Shown: positions 18,678 through 28,003, numbered from the stretch's first letter. The stretch is 64,000 bases of DNA from Pseudomonadota bacterium (GCA_018241505.1 JAFEDS010000009.1:124001-188000); one strand, 5' to 3'. Translations and numbers: made by a program. Notes: generated by a model not told the origin, from the letters alone.

Positions 18678-19153
18678 GTGCGCCGGCCGAGACTCGAATA
18701 GAAGCGCTCAAACAGGGTGGGAAACTGAGTCTCGATATCGGTGAGCTCGAAGAATTCCTCGTACAGCTTGTGATGACACTTCTCGCAATACCACTGGAAG
18801 CCATCGAGCTCGCCGGGCCGGCGCTGCCGTTCGATGACGAGCCCGACGGTGTCCGCGCGACGCTGTGGGGAGTGGGGCACGAGCGGGGGCAACAACAGTA
18901 TTTCGCCCTCACGGATTGGAACATCGACTGGCTGGCCGTCCTGCACGGTCTTCAGGACCATGTCGCCTTCCAGTTGATAGAAAAACTCCTCGCCCGGATC
19001 GACGTGGTAGTCCTTGCGCGCATTGGGGCCGCCGACCACCATGATCACAAAATCGCCGTCGCGAAACACGCGCTTGTTCCCAACCGGGGGGCGTAGCGCG
19101 GCTCGATTTTCGTCGATCCAATGCCGGAAGTTGCAGGCTCTAAGCGGTACCAT
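18638..19153 (-). CDS. nbaC: 3-Hydroxyanthranilate 3,4-dioxygenase
   Basis: A cupin Fe(II) dioxygenase that opens 3-hydroxyanthranilate to the precursor of quinolinate. The iron ligands are His and Glu in [14 protein letters not shown] and a later His in [11 protein letters not shown]. The C-terminal rubredoxin-like site (CEKCH and CSNCG) is the bacterial/fungal type. At 171 residues it matches Cupriavidus HAO. First gene of the kynurenine operon; the product can feed NAD synthesis via NadC or be degraded. No tryptophan dioxygenase is present in this window. Confidence 0.96.
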   Translation of the reverse strand: MVPLRACNFRHWIDENRAALRPPVGNKRVFRDGDFVIMVVGGPNARKDYHVDPGEEFFYQLEGDMVLKTVQDGQPVDVPIREGEILLLPPLVPHSPQRRADTVGLVIERQRRPGELDGFQWYCEKCHHKLYEEFFELTDIETQFPTLFERFYSSLGRRTCSNCGTVMERSR

Positions 19154-19175
19154 GCGGTGTTCCTGAACGCGATTT

Positions 19176-19199
19176 GCGTATTTTACGCGCTCTCGAGAG
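19176..19199. promoter_or_regulatory. Two palindromes between the kynurenine operon and the divergent lipoprotein gene
   Basis: GCGTA-TTT-TACGC (19176-19188) is a perfect 5-3-5 inverted repeat. It is followed by the perfect 10-bp palindrome CTCTCGAGAG (19190-19199). On the minus strand the first contains TAAAAT, a usable -10 for the HAAO gene. The only intergenic space upstream of the operon is 54 bp, so any operator must lie here. The regulator is unknown. Confidence 0.3.
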
Positions 19200-19207
19200 A
19201 GTCGTTT

Positions 19208-19684
19208 ATGACCACTGAACGTCTGGGTCGAACCAAAGCGCTGCTGCTGAGCGGTTTGTTAACAGTAGCAGCCGGCTGCAGCCACCTGCCTCGCCCCCAT
19301 TTGCCATGGCACCACGGACCGGAACCGGCTCCGGAGGTGGTCCACGAGCTCGTAATCACCAATTCGGCCGGCGCCGATGCGGCGTATCCCCAGTATTGGA
19401 AGGGCAATACGCTCGTCGTCGATCTTCGGTTGGGTGGCGCGCAGGGCAGTGCCGTTCTCAAGCCCCGCGAACATACGGTCTGGCCTGTGCGGATTGCATT
19501 TCGCGTGCTGCCCGGACAGTTCGGTGTGCTCGAAGCGCGCGCCGCTCAGCGAACCGTGCTGCCCGTGACGGCCAGCGGGGGCACCAAGCCCGTGGACCTG
19601 GAGCTTGCACCCGGCGTCTTCATCATGAAGTCCCCCCAGATGGCGGTGTCCTGGGGACCTGCCGATCAATCGTCGGGAACTTGA
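19208..19684 (+). CDS. Small putative lipoprotein, function unknown
   Basis: A 158-residue protein beginning with a lipoprotein-type signal, [15 protein letters not shown], with the lipidated Cys at ~24 (Ala rather than Leu at -3). I chose ATG 19208 because GAGAG lies ~8 nt upstream and the signal follows directly. The mature part has no motif I recognise. It contains a probable beta-rich region ([40 protein letters not shown]). It is divergent from the kynurenine operon and overlaps convergent apaH by 19 nt. Confidence 0.75.
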   Translation: MTTERLGRTKALLLSGLLTVAAGCSHLPRPHLPWHHGPEPAPEVVHELVITNSAGADAAYPQYWKGNTLVVDLRLGGAQGSAVLKPREHTVWPVRIAFRVLPGQFGVLEARAAQRTVLPVTASGGTKPVDLELAPGVFIMKSPQMAVSWGPADQSSGT

Positions 19685-20502
19685 TAGCCACCGCAGGGCA
19701 CTGAAAAACGGGGCCGTTCGCTGTCGAGGTCGATTGCCGTCAGCGAGCCGCCCCAGACACAACCTGAATCCAGGCCCACCACGCGGTTTCGTTCCACGAA
19801 TCCCAGCGCAGACCAGTGTCCGAAAATGATGCGCGCGTCGCCCGTCGCGCGTTCCGGCACCTCGAACCAGGGTTTCCAGGGCGAGCTCGCGGCGGGCGGT
19901 TTGCCTTTCCACTTCAAGTCAACACGGCCGTCGGCCGTGCAGACCCGAAGCCGGGTGAGCACGTTGATGGTGAACCGCAGGCGATCTTTCCGCGACAGAT
20001 CATCCGCCCATTGCTCGGGCTCATCGCCATACATGTGGTCGAAAAGGTCCCTGGGATCGGCGCGCAGCGCGGATTCAACTTCTCGCGCGAGCGTCACTAC
20101 GGTGTCGACGGTCCACTGAGGTACGACGCCCGCGTGGACCATCAGCTCGGTTCGCCCGCTGTTGTCAGTGTGGACATGCGCCATTGGGCGCGTGATCAGC
20201 CATTCGAGCAGCGCCTCGCGGTCCGGTGCCGCGAGGATAGCTTCCAAGGTATCTGTCTTCTTGCTGCGGCGTGCGCCGTGCGCCACCGCCAATAGATGCA
20301 GGTCGTGATTGCCCAACACGACGACGGCGTTGTCGCCGAGAGAGCGAACAAAACGCAACACCTGCAGCGAGGCGGGACCCCGGTTGACCAGGTCACCGAC
20401 AAAATAAATCTCGTCGCGCTCCCAGGAGAAATTCAGCAGGCCGAGGAGCTCCTTCAGTTCCTCGTGACAGCCCTGGACATCCCCGACGGCGTAGCGCGTC
20501 AC
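19666..20502 (-). CDS. apaH: Symmetrical bis(5'-nucleosyl)-tetraphosphatase ApaH
   Basis: Hydrolyses Ap4A to two ADP. Metallophosphoesterase motifs GDVQGC (~7-12), GDLVNRGP (~36-43) and [13 protein letters not shown] (~64-76) are intact. Length (278) matches E. coli ApaH (280). It overlaps apaG by 4 nt and is the last gene of the lptD-surA-pdxA-rsmA-usp-apaG-apaH series, the classical gammaproteobacterial order apart from the inserted usp. Confidence 0.97.
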   Translation of the reverse strand: MTRYAVGDVQGCHEELKELLGLLNFSWERDEIYFVGDLVNRGPASLQVLRFVRSLGDNAVVVLGNHDLHLLAVAHGARRSKKTDTLEAILAAPDREALLEWLITRPMAHVHTDNSGRTELMVHAGVVPQWTVDTVVTLAREVESALRADPRDLFDHMYGDEPEQWADDLSRKDRLRFTINVLTRLRVCTADGRVDLKWKGKPPAASSPWKPWFEVPERATGDARIIFGHWSALGFVERNRVVGLDSGCVWGGSLTAIDLDSERPRFSVPCGGYQVPDD

Positions 20503-20879
20503 TGCAGGATGCCCGGCATCGCGAGCCGGAACGCGGCGATGGGCGCGTCAAACCGCATTCCTTCGTCCGTGACCATCTGGTAACTGCCCTGCATGGCGCC
20601 GACGGGTGTTTCGAGAACGGCGCCACTCGAGTAGCGAAAACCCTGACCCGGTTTCAGATGCGGCTGCTCGCCCACGACTCCGTCGCCGCGGACTTCCTGA
20701 ACCTTGCCGTTGGCGTCCGTGATGACCCAATGTCGGGTCAGCAGCTTGGCGGAAACCGAGCCTTCGTTGCGTATGGTGATGGTGTAGGAAAAAACATACC
20801 GGCGCTCTTTCGGATCGGACTGCTCATCGAGGTAGGCGGTCTCGACTTCGATTCGAATCGTATGCGGATCGACATCCAT
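20499..20879 (-). CDS. apaG: ApaG domain protein
   Basis: A 126-residue single-domain ApaG (DUF525) protein with the fibronectin-like fold: [45 protein letters not shown] and [12 protein letters not shown] are the family signatures. Its biochemical role remains poorly defined. The start directly follows the stop of the usp gene, and the end overlaps apaH (ATGA), so the three are likely cotranscribed and coupled. Confidence 0.95.
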   Translation of the reverse strand: MDVDPHTIRIEVETAYLDEQSDPKERRYVFSYTITIRNEGSVSAKLLTRHWVITDANGKVQEVRGDGVVGEQPHLKPGQGFRYSSGAVLETPVGAMQGSYQMVTDEGMRFDAPIAAFRLAMPGILQ

Positions 20880-21317
20880 TTACGAACGCCCGACACGCAC
20901 TGCAAGGACATCGCACGGCGCGGCGTGCAGCACAGTGTCTTCAGTGAAGTTGACCAGAATGGACAGGCCGTGGCGTTCGCGGCTGCCGAGGACGATGAGG
21001 TCTGAATGCAGCTCACGGGCAATCCGGACAATTTCGGATTTCACGTTACCGGCTTCCACGCGGCACGAGGTGGCAGGCACACCGAGTTGCTCTCCCAGTG
21101 CGGCCAGACGTTGTTTGGCCCTATCCAGCAATTCATCCTCAATCTGAACGGCGGGCATCAAAGTTTCTCCCATTGGCTCGACCGGTACGTACTCGACCAC
21201 GTGCAACAGGTCGACCTCGGCGCCCAAAGCAGTGGCCAGCGCGCGAGCCCGGCGGCCGATGAGAAGGCTGTCGTCGGTCAGGTCCACGACCAGGAGGATG
21301 CGGCGGTAGTCCGTCAT
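20880..21317 (-). CDS. Universal stress protein UspA family
   Basis: A 145-residue single-domain Usp: ILLVVDLTDDSLLIGRRARAL at the N-terminus, ADLLHVVEYVP-like second strand (DLLHVVEYVPVEP), and the C-terminal LHSDLIVLGSRERHGLS...DTVLHAAPCDVLAVRV. The nucleotide-binding GxxG loop of ATP-binding members is degenerate (LGSRERHG), so nucleotide binding is uncertain. It sits between rsmA and apaG, a place usually empty in this conserved cluster. Inference: stress-linked expression with the Ap4A hydrolase. Confidence 0.92.
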   Translation of the reverse strand: MTDYRRILLVVDLTDDSLLIGRRARALATALGAEVDLLHVVEYVPVEPMGETLMPAVQIEDELLDRAKQRLAALGEQLGVPATSCRVEAGNVKSEIVRIARELHSDLIVLGSRERHGLSILVNFTEDTVLHAAPCDVLAVRVGRS

Positions 21318-21344
21318 AACGATTTTCCTGCTTGCGCGGCTCGG

Positions 21345-22136
21345 TCAGACGCTTGGAGCGGATCTTACAATTTTCTGTGCGAGCAAATTGAAGGCCTCGG
21401 GCGGAATTGTTTCCGGCCGGGCGCCCGGATCGAGCCCGGTGGCCTCGATCTGTTCCAGGCTGAGCAGATCCCGCAATGCGTTACGGATGGTTTTGCGCCG
21501 GTGAGCAAAGGCTGCGGCTACGACTTCGCCAAAGTGCGCGCTGACCTGAAATGCGGGTTCCGGGCGGATGGTCAGCCGGGCGACGGCCGACCAGACACGG
21601 GGTGGAGGTGTGAAAGCGCCGGGGCCGACATCGAACAGGTGCTCGATGCTGACCCAGGGTGCCAGCATGACAGTCAGGCGGCCGTAGTCCGGGTCGCCGG
21701 CGTTCGCCGCCATCCGGGCAATGACTTCCCGCTGCAGCATGATGTGGAGGTCGCGAATCGCTGCCCGATGATCGAGTAGGTGGAACAGCAGCGGTGTGGA
21801 GATGTTGTACGGCAGGTTGCCGATGACTCTCAGCTTGCCGCCCCGCACTCGTGCGAGCTCCGTGAAGTTGAAGTCGAGCGCATCCGCCGGGTGCAATGAG
21901 AACTGGGGGTGCCCGGCAAACTGCCGGGTGAGCAGCTCCACCAGGTCGCGATCGATTTCAATGGCATCCAGAGTGTTGTTGTTCAACAAGCGCCGAGTGA
22001 GCGCGCCGCGTCCCGGTCCTATTTCGACCACGTGCTCGCCAGGCTGGGGGCTGATCGCAGCAGCGATGCGGTCGATGATCGTCGGGTCATGCAGGAAGTG
22101 CTGACCGAAACGTTTCCGTCGTGGAGGGTGCTTCAC
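21345..22136 (-). CDS. rsmA: 16S rRNA (adenine1518/1519-N6)-dimethyltransferase RsmA/KsgA
   Basis: Dimethylates two adenines in the 3' hairpin of 16S rRNA late in 30S assembly. KRFGQHFLHD at the N-terminus, VVEIGPGRGALTRRLL (SAM motif I) and the catalytic NLPYNISTPLLFHLL are present. The 263 residues fit the family. The ATG overlaps the pdxA stop by 4 nt, the conserved pdxA-rsmA coupling. Confidence 0.97.
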   Translation of the reverse strand: MKHPPRRKRFGQHFLHDPTIIDRIAAAISPQPGEHVVEIGPGRGALTRRLLNNNTLDAIEIDRDLVELLTRQFAGHPQFSLHPADALDFNFTELARVRGGKLRVIGNLPYNISTPLLFHLLDHRAAIRDLHIMLQREVIARMAANAGDPDYGRLTVMLAPWVSIEHLFDVGPGAFTPPPRVWSAVARLTIRPEPAFQVSAHFGEVVAAAFAHRRKTIRNALRDLLSLEQIEATGLDPGARPETIPPEAFNLLAQKIVRSAPSV

Positions 22137-23119
22137 GTCGTGCGGGTGCTGATCTGGCCTGCCAGCTCGATGGCAGCCATCAGGCTGCGCGGGTCGGCAC
22201 GGCCGGTGCCCGCCAGGTCCAGCGCGGTGCCGTGATCAACGGATGTCCGCAGGATGGGGATGCCCAGGGTGATATTGACCGCCCGTTCAAAACCGGCGTG
22301 CTTGATCACCGGTAAGCCCTGGTCGTGATACATCGCCAGGACGGCATCGCACTGATCCAACATTTGCGGCACGAAGGCCGTGTCCGCCGGCAGCGGCCCG
22401 TTCGCCTGGATGCCATGCTCGCGCATCAGTTTGATGGCAGGGGAGATCACGTCGAGCTCTTCACGGCCGAGGTAGCCGCCTTCGCCCGCATGCGGATTCA
22501 AACCGCAAACGGCGATGCGCGGCGCGGAGATTCCCCACCACTTCTTCAAATCGGTGTCCATGATGGTCGCCGTCTGCAACAGCGAGTCAATAGTGATGGC
22601 GCCACTGACGTCTTTCAGCGGTAGATGAGTTGTGGCCAACGCCACTCGCATCCCTGGCGCGGCGAGCATCATCACGGGCGTTGCCCCGCCGGTGTGCTCC
22701 GCCAGATATTCGGTGTGACCGGTGAAGGGGACGCCAGCGTCATTGATCACACCCTTGTGGACTGGCGCGGTCACTATGGCCGCGAATTCACCGCTCACGG
22801 TGCCTTTGATGGCACGGTCCAGCAGATCCAGCACGTAACGGCCGTTGCGCTTGTCCAGTTGACCGGGCTTGCTGGGAGCGGCCAGGGAATGATGCAGAAC
22901 CGTCAGGGTGTTGGGTTCGTGTTGTTGGCGCGCGTTGGGGTTGTAGTCGCGCAGGCGGATCGGCCAGCCGAGTTGGGACGCCCGCTCGGCGAGCAGGCCG
23001 CGGTCAGCCAGGCATACGAGCTCAACGGGGAGGGATGAGCGCGCTGCGGCGAGGCATAGCTCGGGGCCTATGCCTGCGGGTTCGCCGGAGGTGAGAGCTA
23101 TACGGGGTGGGGGCGGCAC
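22133..23119 (-). CDS. pdxA: 4-Hydroxythreonine-4-phosphate dehydrogenase PdxA
   Basis: NAD-dependent oxidation of 4-phosphohydroxy-L-threonine in pyridoxal phosphate synthesis (DXP-dependent route). Signature GEPAGIGPELCL at the N-terminus, the metal histidine in FTGHTEYLAE, GLNPHAGEGG and the C-terminal AMYHDQGLPVIKH. The length of 328 matches E. coli PdxA (329). Start is 1 nt after the surA stop. Confidence 0.97.
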   Translation of the reverse strand: MPPPPRIALTSGEPAGIGPELCLAAARSSLPVELVCLADRGLLAERASQLGWPIRLRDYNPNARQQHEPNTLTVLHHSLAAPSKPGQLDKRNGRYVLDLLDRAIKGTVSGEFAAIVTAPVHKGVINDAGVPFTGHTEYLAEHTGGATPVMMLAAPGMRVALATTHLPLKDVSGAITIDSLLQTATIMDTDLKKWWGISAPRIAVCGLNPHAGEGGYLGREELDVISPAIKLMREHGIQANGPLPADTAFVPQMLDQCDAVLAMYHDQGLPVIKHAGFERAVNITLGIPILRTSVDHGTALDLAGTGRADPRSLMAAIELAGQISTRTT

Positions 23120-23120
23120 C

Positions 23121-24476
23121 TTACATCTTCGTTTCGACGTACGCTTCGTCGCGCAACCGCCGCAACCACAACTCCGTCTCTTCGTCGGCCTTGCTGGCGC
23201 GAATCGCGTCCATGGCCTGGCGGCGCTTCAACTCGTCGGTGTTGTCAAACTGGCGACGACCCAACAACTGGGCGATGTGCCAGCCGAACTGAGTATGGAA
23301 GGGCTCGCTGATTTCGTTGTCCTTCAACTTCGCCACGGCCGCATCAAACTCCGGTACAAAGCTGCCCGGACCGGCCCAGCCCAGATCCCCACCCTGGGAC
23401 GCGGAGCCCGGATCTTCCGAGGTGATCGATGCAATACCCGCGAAGTCCTCACCCTTCAACACACGTTCGCGAATTTGCTCGAGCTTCTGACGGACCGTGG
23501 CATCGTCGGCTAACTCGTTGGTCTTCATCAGGATGTGGCGAACGTGGACCTGGTCCACGATCGCCTTCTGATCGGAACCCTTCACTTCATTCAGCTTGAC
23601 GATGTGATAGCCGGTCGGTGTGCGCAGCGGCTCACTGACTTCGCCGGGCTTCAGTTTGGTGACCACCTCGGTGAGAAAGGTGGGCAGCTCATTGCCTTTC
23701 CGCCAGCCCAGAGCGCCCCCTTCGAGCGCCGTCTGCGCATTTGAGTAGGCGACTGCGAGCTTGGCGAAGTCTTCGCCACCGCGGGCCCGCTGCGAAACTT
23801 CAGCAGCGCGCTTCGCCGCCTGTTCGAGCTGCTCCGGTGTCGCGGTCTGGCCGACGGCGATCAGAATGTGAGACACGTTGTATTGGTTGTTTTCGGATGG
23901 CGTGTTGGCTTGCTTCGCCAGGAATTGATCCACCTCGCGAGGCGTGATGCTGATCCTTTGCAACACATCGCGTTGACGCAGCATTCCAAGCGTCAACTCC
24001 TTGCGCATCTCTTCACGGTAAGTGGCGTAGTCGATTCCCTGCTGCGAGAGCGCTTCCGGAAGCTGAGACAGTGGGATGTTGTTGCGCTGTGCGACCTCGG
24101 TCAGGGCGCTGTTCAGGGCTTCATCGGGTACCTTCAGGCCGGCGCGATTGGCACGTTGGGCCTGGATCTCCTGCAGGATCAGACGTTCCAGAACCTGCTG
24201 GCGCAAAACGTTCGCCGGCGGGAGCTCGAGCTTCTGCTGGCGCAGGCGCTCACTGATGGTGGCCACCTGGTCATCCAGCTCACTGTTCAGCACCACGCCG
24301 TCGTTCACGACGGCGGCGACCCGGTCGAGCATGACGCCCTTGGTAGCGAGCTCGCGCGTCTGTGCGTACGCAACTCCTTGTCCCTGAAGGGAAAGGATCT
24401 GGACAGCCATTGTGGCAACGAGCGCCAGCACCGGGGCAGGCGCGCTGAAAATCCGCCGCATGAGGTCTTCCTTCAT
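23121..24476 (-). CDS. surA: Periplasmic chaperone and peptidyl-prolyl isomerase SurA
   Basis: Chaperone for outer-membrane proteins including LptD. The N-terminal signal peptide (APAPVLALVATMAVQILSLQ...AYA) is followed by the SurA N-domain (LDRVAAVVNDGVVLNSELDD), then two parvulin domains (~190-290 and ~305-400; VSHILIAVGQ and VRHILMKTNE mark their starts) and the C-terminal helix. Length 451 is slightly longer than E. coli (428). It overlaps lptD by 4 nt; the start could be the second Met (MRRIFSAP). Confidence 0.96.
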   Translation of the reverse strand: MKEDLMRRIFSAPAPVLALVATMAVQILSLQGQGVAYAQTRELATKGVMLDRVAAVVNDGVVLNSELDDQVATISERLRQQKLELPPANVLRQQVLERLILQEIQAQRANRAGLKVPDEALNSALTEVAQRNNIPLSQLPEALSQQGIDYATYREEMRKELTLGMLRQRDVLQRISITPREVDQFLAKQANTPSENNQYNVSHILIAVGQTATPEQLEQAAKRAAEVSQRARGGEDFAKLAVAYSNAQTALEGGALGWRKGNELPTFLTEVVTKLKPGEVSEPLRTPTGYHIVKLNEVKGSDQKAIVDQVHVRHILMKTNELADDATVRQKLEQIRERVLKGEDFAGIASITSEDPGSASQGGDLGWAGPGSFVPEFDAAVAKLKDNEISEPFHTQFGWHIAQLLGRRQFDNTDELKRRQAMDAIRASKADEETELWLRRLRDEAYVETKM

Positions 24477-26836
24477 CTCAGCCCGGGTGGGGGCTGGGGT
24501 TGTCGAATGGGGTTTTCCGCGGGTACATAGCCCCGGATCGCTGTAGTCAAGAAAGAATCCGATTCGGATCCGACACTTGCAAGGCCCGTGAGTTCCAATT
24601 GCAGGTACACCCCGGTATCCGAGGAGCCCGTCCGGTTACTCACGAAGCTGCGGCCCCCCAGCCGCACCTTCCAGCAGCACGCACGGTACTCGAAGCCGGC
24701 AAAGCGCTCCAGTGACTTGTGATCCTGCAGGGAGTAGATGCCCCGCACGAAGATATTCCAGGCGTCGCTGACCGGCCAGGAGCTGGACAGCTCGGCCTGC
24801 GAAAGCACATCCCGCTGGTAGCGGTAGCCGACATTGACCACCGACTGGCCGCCGGTCTTGTACTGCACATTGACCTCGGCGCGCTCGGTCTGGGAGGTCT
24901 GGGGATTCCATTGCACTCCAATATCGCCGCTCCAGTCCTGGAAAGCGGTCAATGCGACCTGGGCGACGAAGTCGGAGCGATTATCGGTGCGCGGAGTCTC
25001 GGTCGGGACCGGCCTGCCGTCGATCCATTGGTCGGGAAGCACCACGCGGGGGTTCGTAAAGTAGAAGATCTGGCCCACCGTGGCAGTGAGGAACTGGCGA
25101 CCGTCGCCGGAGTCCAGCAGCCGGCTCGTGACCCCGACACTGATCTGGTTGGCATCGCCGATCCGATCCGCGCCGACATAGCGGTTGTTTCTGAACAGCT
25201 CGACCGGGTCGAGATCGGGCAGGCCGGTGTCGAACATCGGCAGGTTGTCCTGGTTGCGATACGGCACGTACAGGTACAACAGCCGCGGCTCCAGAGTGAC
25301 GCGGCGCTGGTTATGCGAACCCGCCTCGCGTTCAAACACCATGCCGGTGTCGAAACTGGCAATGGGCAGGGTGCGCGACGGCGCGGTCTCCTGGCCGGGC
25401 TGCGTGTTGTCGAGCTCATACTGAGTGGCGCGCCAGGCGAAGCCGGGGCGGACGAAGTAACCCGGCTGACTGAAGTCCAGCGATACCTGCGGCATGGCAT
25501 CGAAACGCCAGCCGTTGATGCAGGGGTTCGGCACCCGGAAGCACACGTTTTGCAGACTTCCGTCGGAGAGCAGCTCGACCGGCGAGACCGAGCGATGGAA
25601 GTTCACGACCTCGGATTGAAACCCGTAACGCAACTGTTCGGCCGAGCCCAATCCGAAGTCCGCAGTGACGCCCAGGCTCGGCAAACGCGAATACGGTCTG
25701 TCAGCTTCGGCCAGAGTGTAGTCCGTAGTGCGATAGTGCTGAATTTCGCCGTCGATATTCCAGTGCTCGTCGCGATACGTGACCTTCGCCTGTTGCTGCA
25801 GAAACGCGGTACTGGTGCCTTCCGGACCCTGTGCGAAGTCCTCGAAATAGTGCGTATCGCTGACGTTCTCGGCATCAACCGTGAAGCGGAAGTTGCCCGG
25901 TAGCTCCATGGCGTTGCTGACCTTGAGGTGGCTCCGGCCGGCATCGAACACGCTGTCGTACGGCAGGAAGTTCCAGTGAATGGAGCCGCGATCGAACGAA
26001 TTCATGTAACGCGCTTCACCGCCGAGGTCGATGTTGCGGCGTGAATACTCGATCGGCTCGAAAGTCAGATCGGCGTTCGGGGCAATGTTCCAGTAGTAGG
26101 GGACGGAAACTGAAAAGCCGCTGCGCGAGTTGTTGCCGATAGTGGGATAGAGAAAGCCGCTTTTGCGCTCACTGCTCAAAGGGAACGATACCCACGGCAG
26201 ATACAGAATGGGTACACCCTCAAAATCAACCGTTGCCGAACGCGCTTCGCCGACGCGAGCAGCCGTATCGAGCGTAACGCTCTTCGCCTTGATCTGCCAT
26301 GACTCTTCCGCTTTCGGGCATGTGGTGAATCGAACGCCTTTCAGGTCGATCACGCCCTGCGGTGTCAGCTTCATGGCGTCCGCCGTGCCGCGCGCGGGTC
26401 GCTGCTGCAGGTCAAAGGTCGCCGAACGGAAGTCGGCGCCCAGAGCTGGGGAGTAGTCGCCGCCATTGCCCGTGATCTTCACGACGGGATCTTCGTACTC
26501 GAGCGAGCTATCGGTCTTGAAGGCGTTGGTTTTTGAGTTGTACTGGATCTCGTCGGCGTGGATTTCCCGGTCACCCTGCCGGACGACCACGTTCCCCTTC
26601 AGGTCGGCATCCCCGTTCACGGCCACCTTTGCGTGGTCACTGTGGATGTCGATGGCACCATCGTCTATGCCCGGTTTCTTCTCCTTAGCCGCCTTGCTGG
26701 ACGCTGGCGGGGGCTCGAGGGACTTGGCGATGGGCTGGAGCGTCTGAGACGGGCAAAGCGACGGTTCCGCTGCCCACACGGACGGAGTGACGCCCAGTAA
26801 GATTATTGTGATGTGAAGTGGGCGCCATCTCAGCAT
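24473..26836 (-). CDS. lptD: LPS-assembly outer-membrane protein LptD
   Basis: Inserts LPS in the outer leaflet with LptE. Signal peptide (LHITIILLGVTPSVWA), N-terminal LptA-like jellyroll (IDIHSDHAKVAVNGDADLKG) and C-terminal 26-strand barrel. Cysteines match the E. coli disulfide set: one just after the signal (SLCPSQ), one at FTTCPKAEESW and the pair in YRACCWKVRLGG. An additional pair lies in NVCFRVPNPCINGW. The start is uncertain. I prefer ATG 26836 because the signal peptide begins there; in-frame ATG 26848 and GTG 26860 overlap a likely -10 element. About 787 residues. Confidence 0.95.
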   Translation of the reverse strand: MLRWRPLHITIILLGVTPSVWAAEPSLCPSQTLQPIAKSLEPPPASSKAAKEKKPGIDDGAIDIHSDHAKVAVNGDADLKGNVVVRQGDREIHADEIQYNSKTNAFKTDSSLEYEDPVVKITGNGGDYSPALGADFRSATFDLQQRPARGTADAMKLTPQGVIDLKGVRFTTCPKAEESWQIKAKSVTLDTAARVGEARSATVDFEGVPILYLPWVSFPLSSERKSGFLYPTIGNNSRSGFSVSVPYYWNIAPNADLTFEPIEYSRRNIDLGGEARYMNSFDRGSIHWNFLPYDSVFDAGRSHLKVSNAMELPGNFRFTVDAENVSDTHYFEDFAQGPEGTSTAFLQQQAKVTYRDEHWNIDGEIQHYRTTDYTLAEADRPYSRLPSLGVTADFGLGSAEQLRYGFQSEVVNFHRSVSPVELLSDGSLQNVCFRVPNPCINGWRFDAMPQVSLDFSQPGYFVRPGFAWRATQYELDNTQPGQETAPSRTLPIASFDTGMVFEREAGSHNQRRVTLEPRLLYLYVPYRNQDNLPMFDTGLPDLDPVELFRNNRYVGADRIGDANQISVGVTSRLLDSGDGRQFLTATVGQIFYFTNPRVVLPDQWIDGRPVPTETPRTDNRSDFVAQVALTAFQDWSGDIGVQWNPQTSQTERAEVNVQYKTGGQSVVNVGYRYQRDVLSQAELSSSWPVSDAWNIFVRGIYSLQDHKSLERFAGFEYRACCWKVRLGGRSFVSNRTGSSDTGVYLQLELTGLASVGSESDSFLTTAIRGYVPAENPIRQPQPPPGLR

Positions 26837-26846
26837 GAGGGGCGGC

Positions 26847-26854
26847 ATTATAAT
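26847..26854. promoter_or_regulatory. Shared palindromic -10 element between lptD and amgK
   Basis: ATTATAAT is its own reverse complement, so a TATAAT hexamer is present on both strands within a 60-bp divergent gap. On the plus strand it lies 43 bases upstream of the amgK ATG. On the minus strand it lies about 10 bases upstream of the preferred lptD start. No strong -35 box is visible for either. Confidence 0.4.
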
Positions 26855-26896
26855 TGGCACGACCCCGCCTCGCGGGCCGAAATACCATACCTACAC

Positions 26897-28003
26897 ATGC
26901 CAGAGAACGACGCTCGCCTCGCGCTTGTCCACAACTGGTTGTCGAAAGACCTAGGGATTCGCCCTGAGCGAGTCGAACCAGCCTCCAGCGATGCCAGCTT
27001 TCGGCGCTACTACCGCGCTTTTCGCAACGCTGAGACCTTCGTCATCATGGACGCGCCTCCCGATAAAGAGGATGTGCGGCCTTATATGAAGGTGACGGGG
27101 CTCCTCGAGTCCCTCGGCGTACACGTCCCTCACATCCTGGAAGCGGACGTCGCCAATGGTTTACTGCTGCTCGAGGACCTTGGCGTTACTCAGTATTTGC
27201 AGCGCCTCAATGCCGGAGACGATGCGGATCGCCTCTACGGCGACGCGCTTTACACCCTTGCCGAGATACAAACGCGAGGTACTGATGCGGCTCGCGAGCT
27301 TGCGCCCTACGATCGCGAGCTGCTCGCACGCGAGCTGTCGCTGATGCCGGAGTGGTTCACCAAGCGTCACCTCGGGCAGTCGCTCACCGACGCTGAAAAC
27401 CAGATCGTCGCTGATACATTTGAGTTTTTGATCGGCGAAGCGCTGATGCAGCCGACGGTGTTCGTGCATCGCGATTTCCATTCGCGCAACCTGATGGTTA
27501 CCAGCGAGCGCAATCCTGGCGTGATTGACTTTCAGGACGCCGTCAGTGGACCGATTGGATATGACCTCGTGTCTGTCCTTAAGGATTGCTACATCGGTTG
27601 GCCGCGTGAGCGGGTCGAACAATGGGTAAGCGGTTATCGTAACCTCGTGCGATCACGTGGTGGCCCTGGTGGTCGGGACAACGCTGAGTTCCTTCGTTGG
27701 TTCGACCTCATTGGTATGCAGCGTCATATCAAGGTGCTCGGGATATTCGCTCGGTTGTGGTACCGCGACGGGAAGTCCGGGTATTTGCGCGATTTGCCGT
27801 TGACATTGGAATACGTGCGGGATACCGCGCATCGCTATCCGGAGCTCAAGGCTTTTGCCGAGCTGGTGGAGCGGCGGTTTGTCATGGAGTTGCCAGAGGC
27901 GAACGCGCGGGTGTTGGGTGCGTCGGCGTTTGCACTTGCGAATGTGCAGGGCGCAGCCGGTGGGGCACCACTGCCGCCACCGCGCGCTGCCGCCGCCAAA
28001 TGA
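26897..28003 (+). CDS. amgK: N-acetylmuramate/N-acetylglucosamine kinase AmgK
   Basis: An aminoglycoside-phosphotransferase-fold sugar kinase that phosphorylates MurNAc at the anomeric carbon in the Pseudomonas-type cell-wall recycling shunt. Visible are SSDASFRRYYR (~33), the catalytic loop FVHRDFHSRNLMV (~190) and the metal-binding DFQDAVSGPIGYDLVS (~212). ATG 26897 (MPENDARLALVHNWL) is the natural family start; an upstream in-frame ATG at 26813 would lie within lptD. MurU is downstream, confirming the role. The stop overlaps a 25-codon ORF that leads to murU. Confidence 0.93.
   Translation: MPENDARLALVHNWLSKDLGIRPERVEPASSDASFRRYYRAFRNAETFVIMDAPPDKEDVRPYMKVTGLLESLGVHVPHILEADVANGLLLLEDLGVTQYLQRLNAGDDADRLYGDALYTLAEIQTRGTDAARELAPYDRELLARELSLMPEWFTKRHLGQSLTDAENQIVADTFEFLIGEALMQPTVFVHRDFHSRNLMVTSERNPGVIDFQDAVSGPIGYDLVSVLKDCYIGWPRERVEQWVSGYRNLVRSRGGPGGRDNAEFLRWFDLIGMQRHIKVLGIFARLWYRDGKSGYLRDLPLTLEYVRDTAHRYPELKAFAELVERRFVMELPEANARVLGASAFALANVQGAAGGAPLPPPRAAAAK

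Noticed and set aside
24719-25903. A 394-codon plus-strand open frame antisense to lptD
   Set aside because: LptD is clear in this region; the antisense frame has no recognisable motif and arises from high-GC codon bias.
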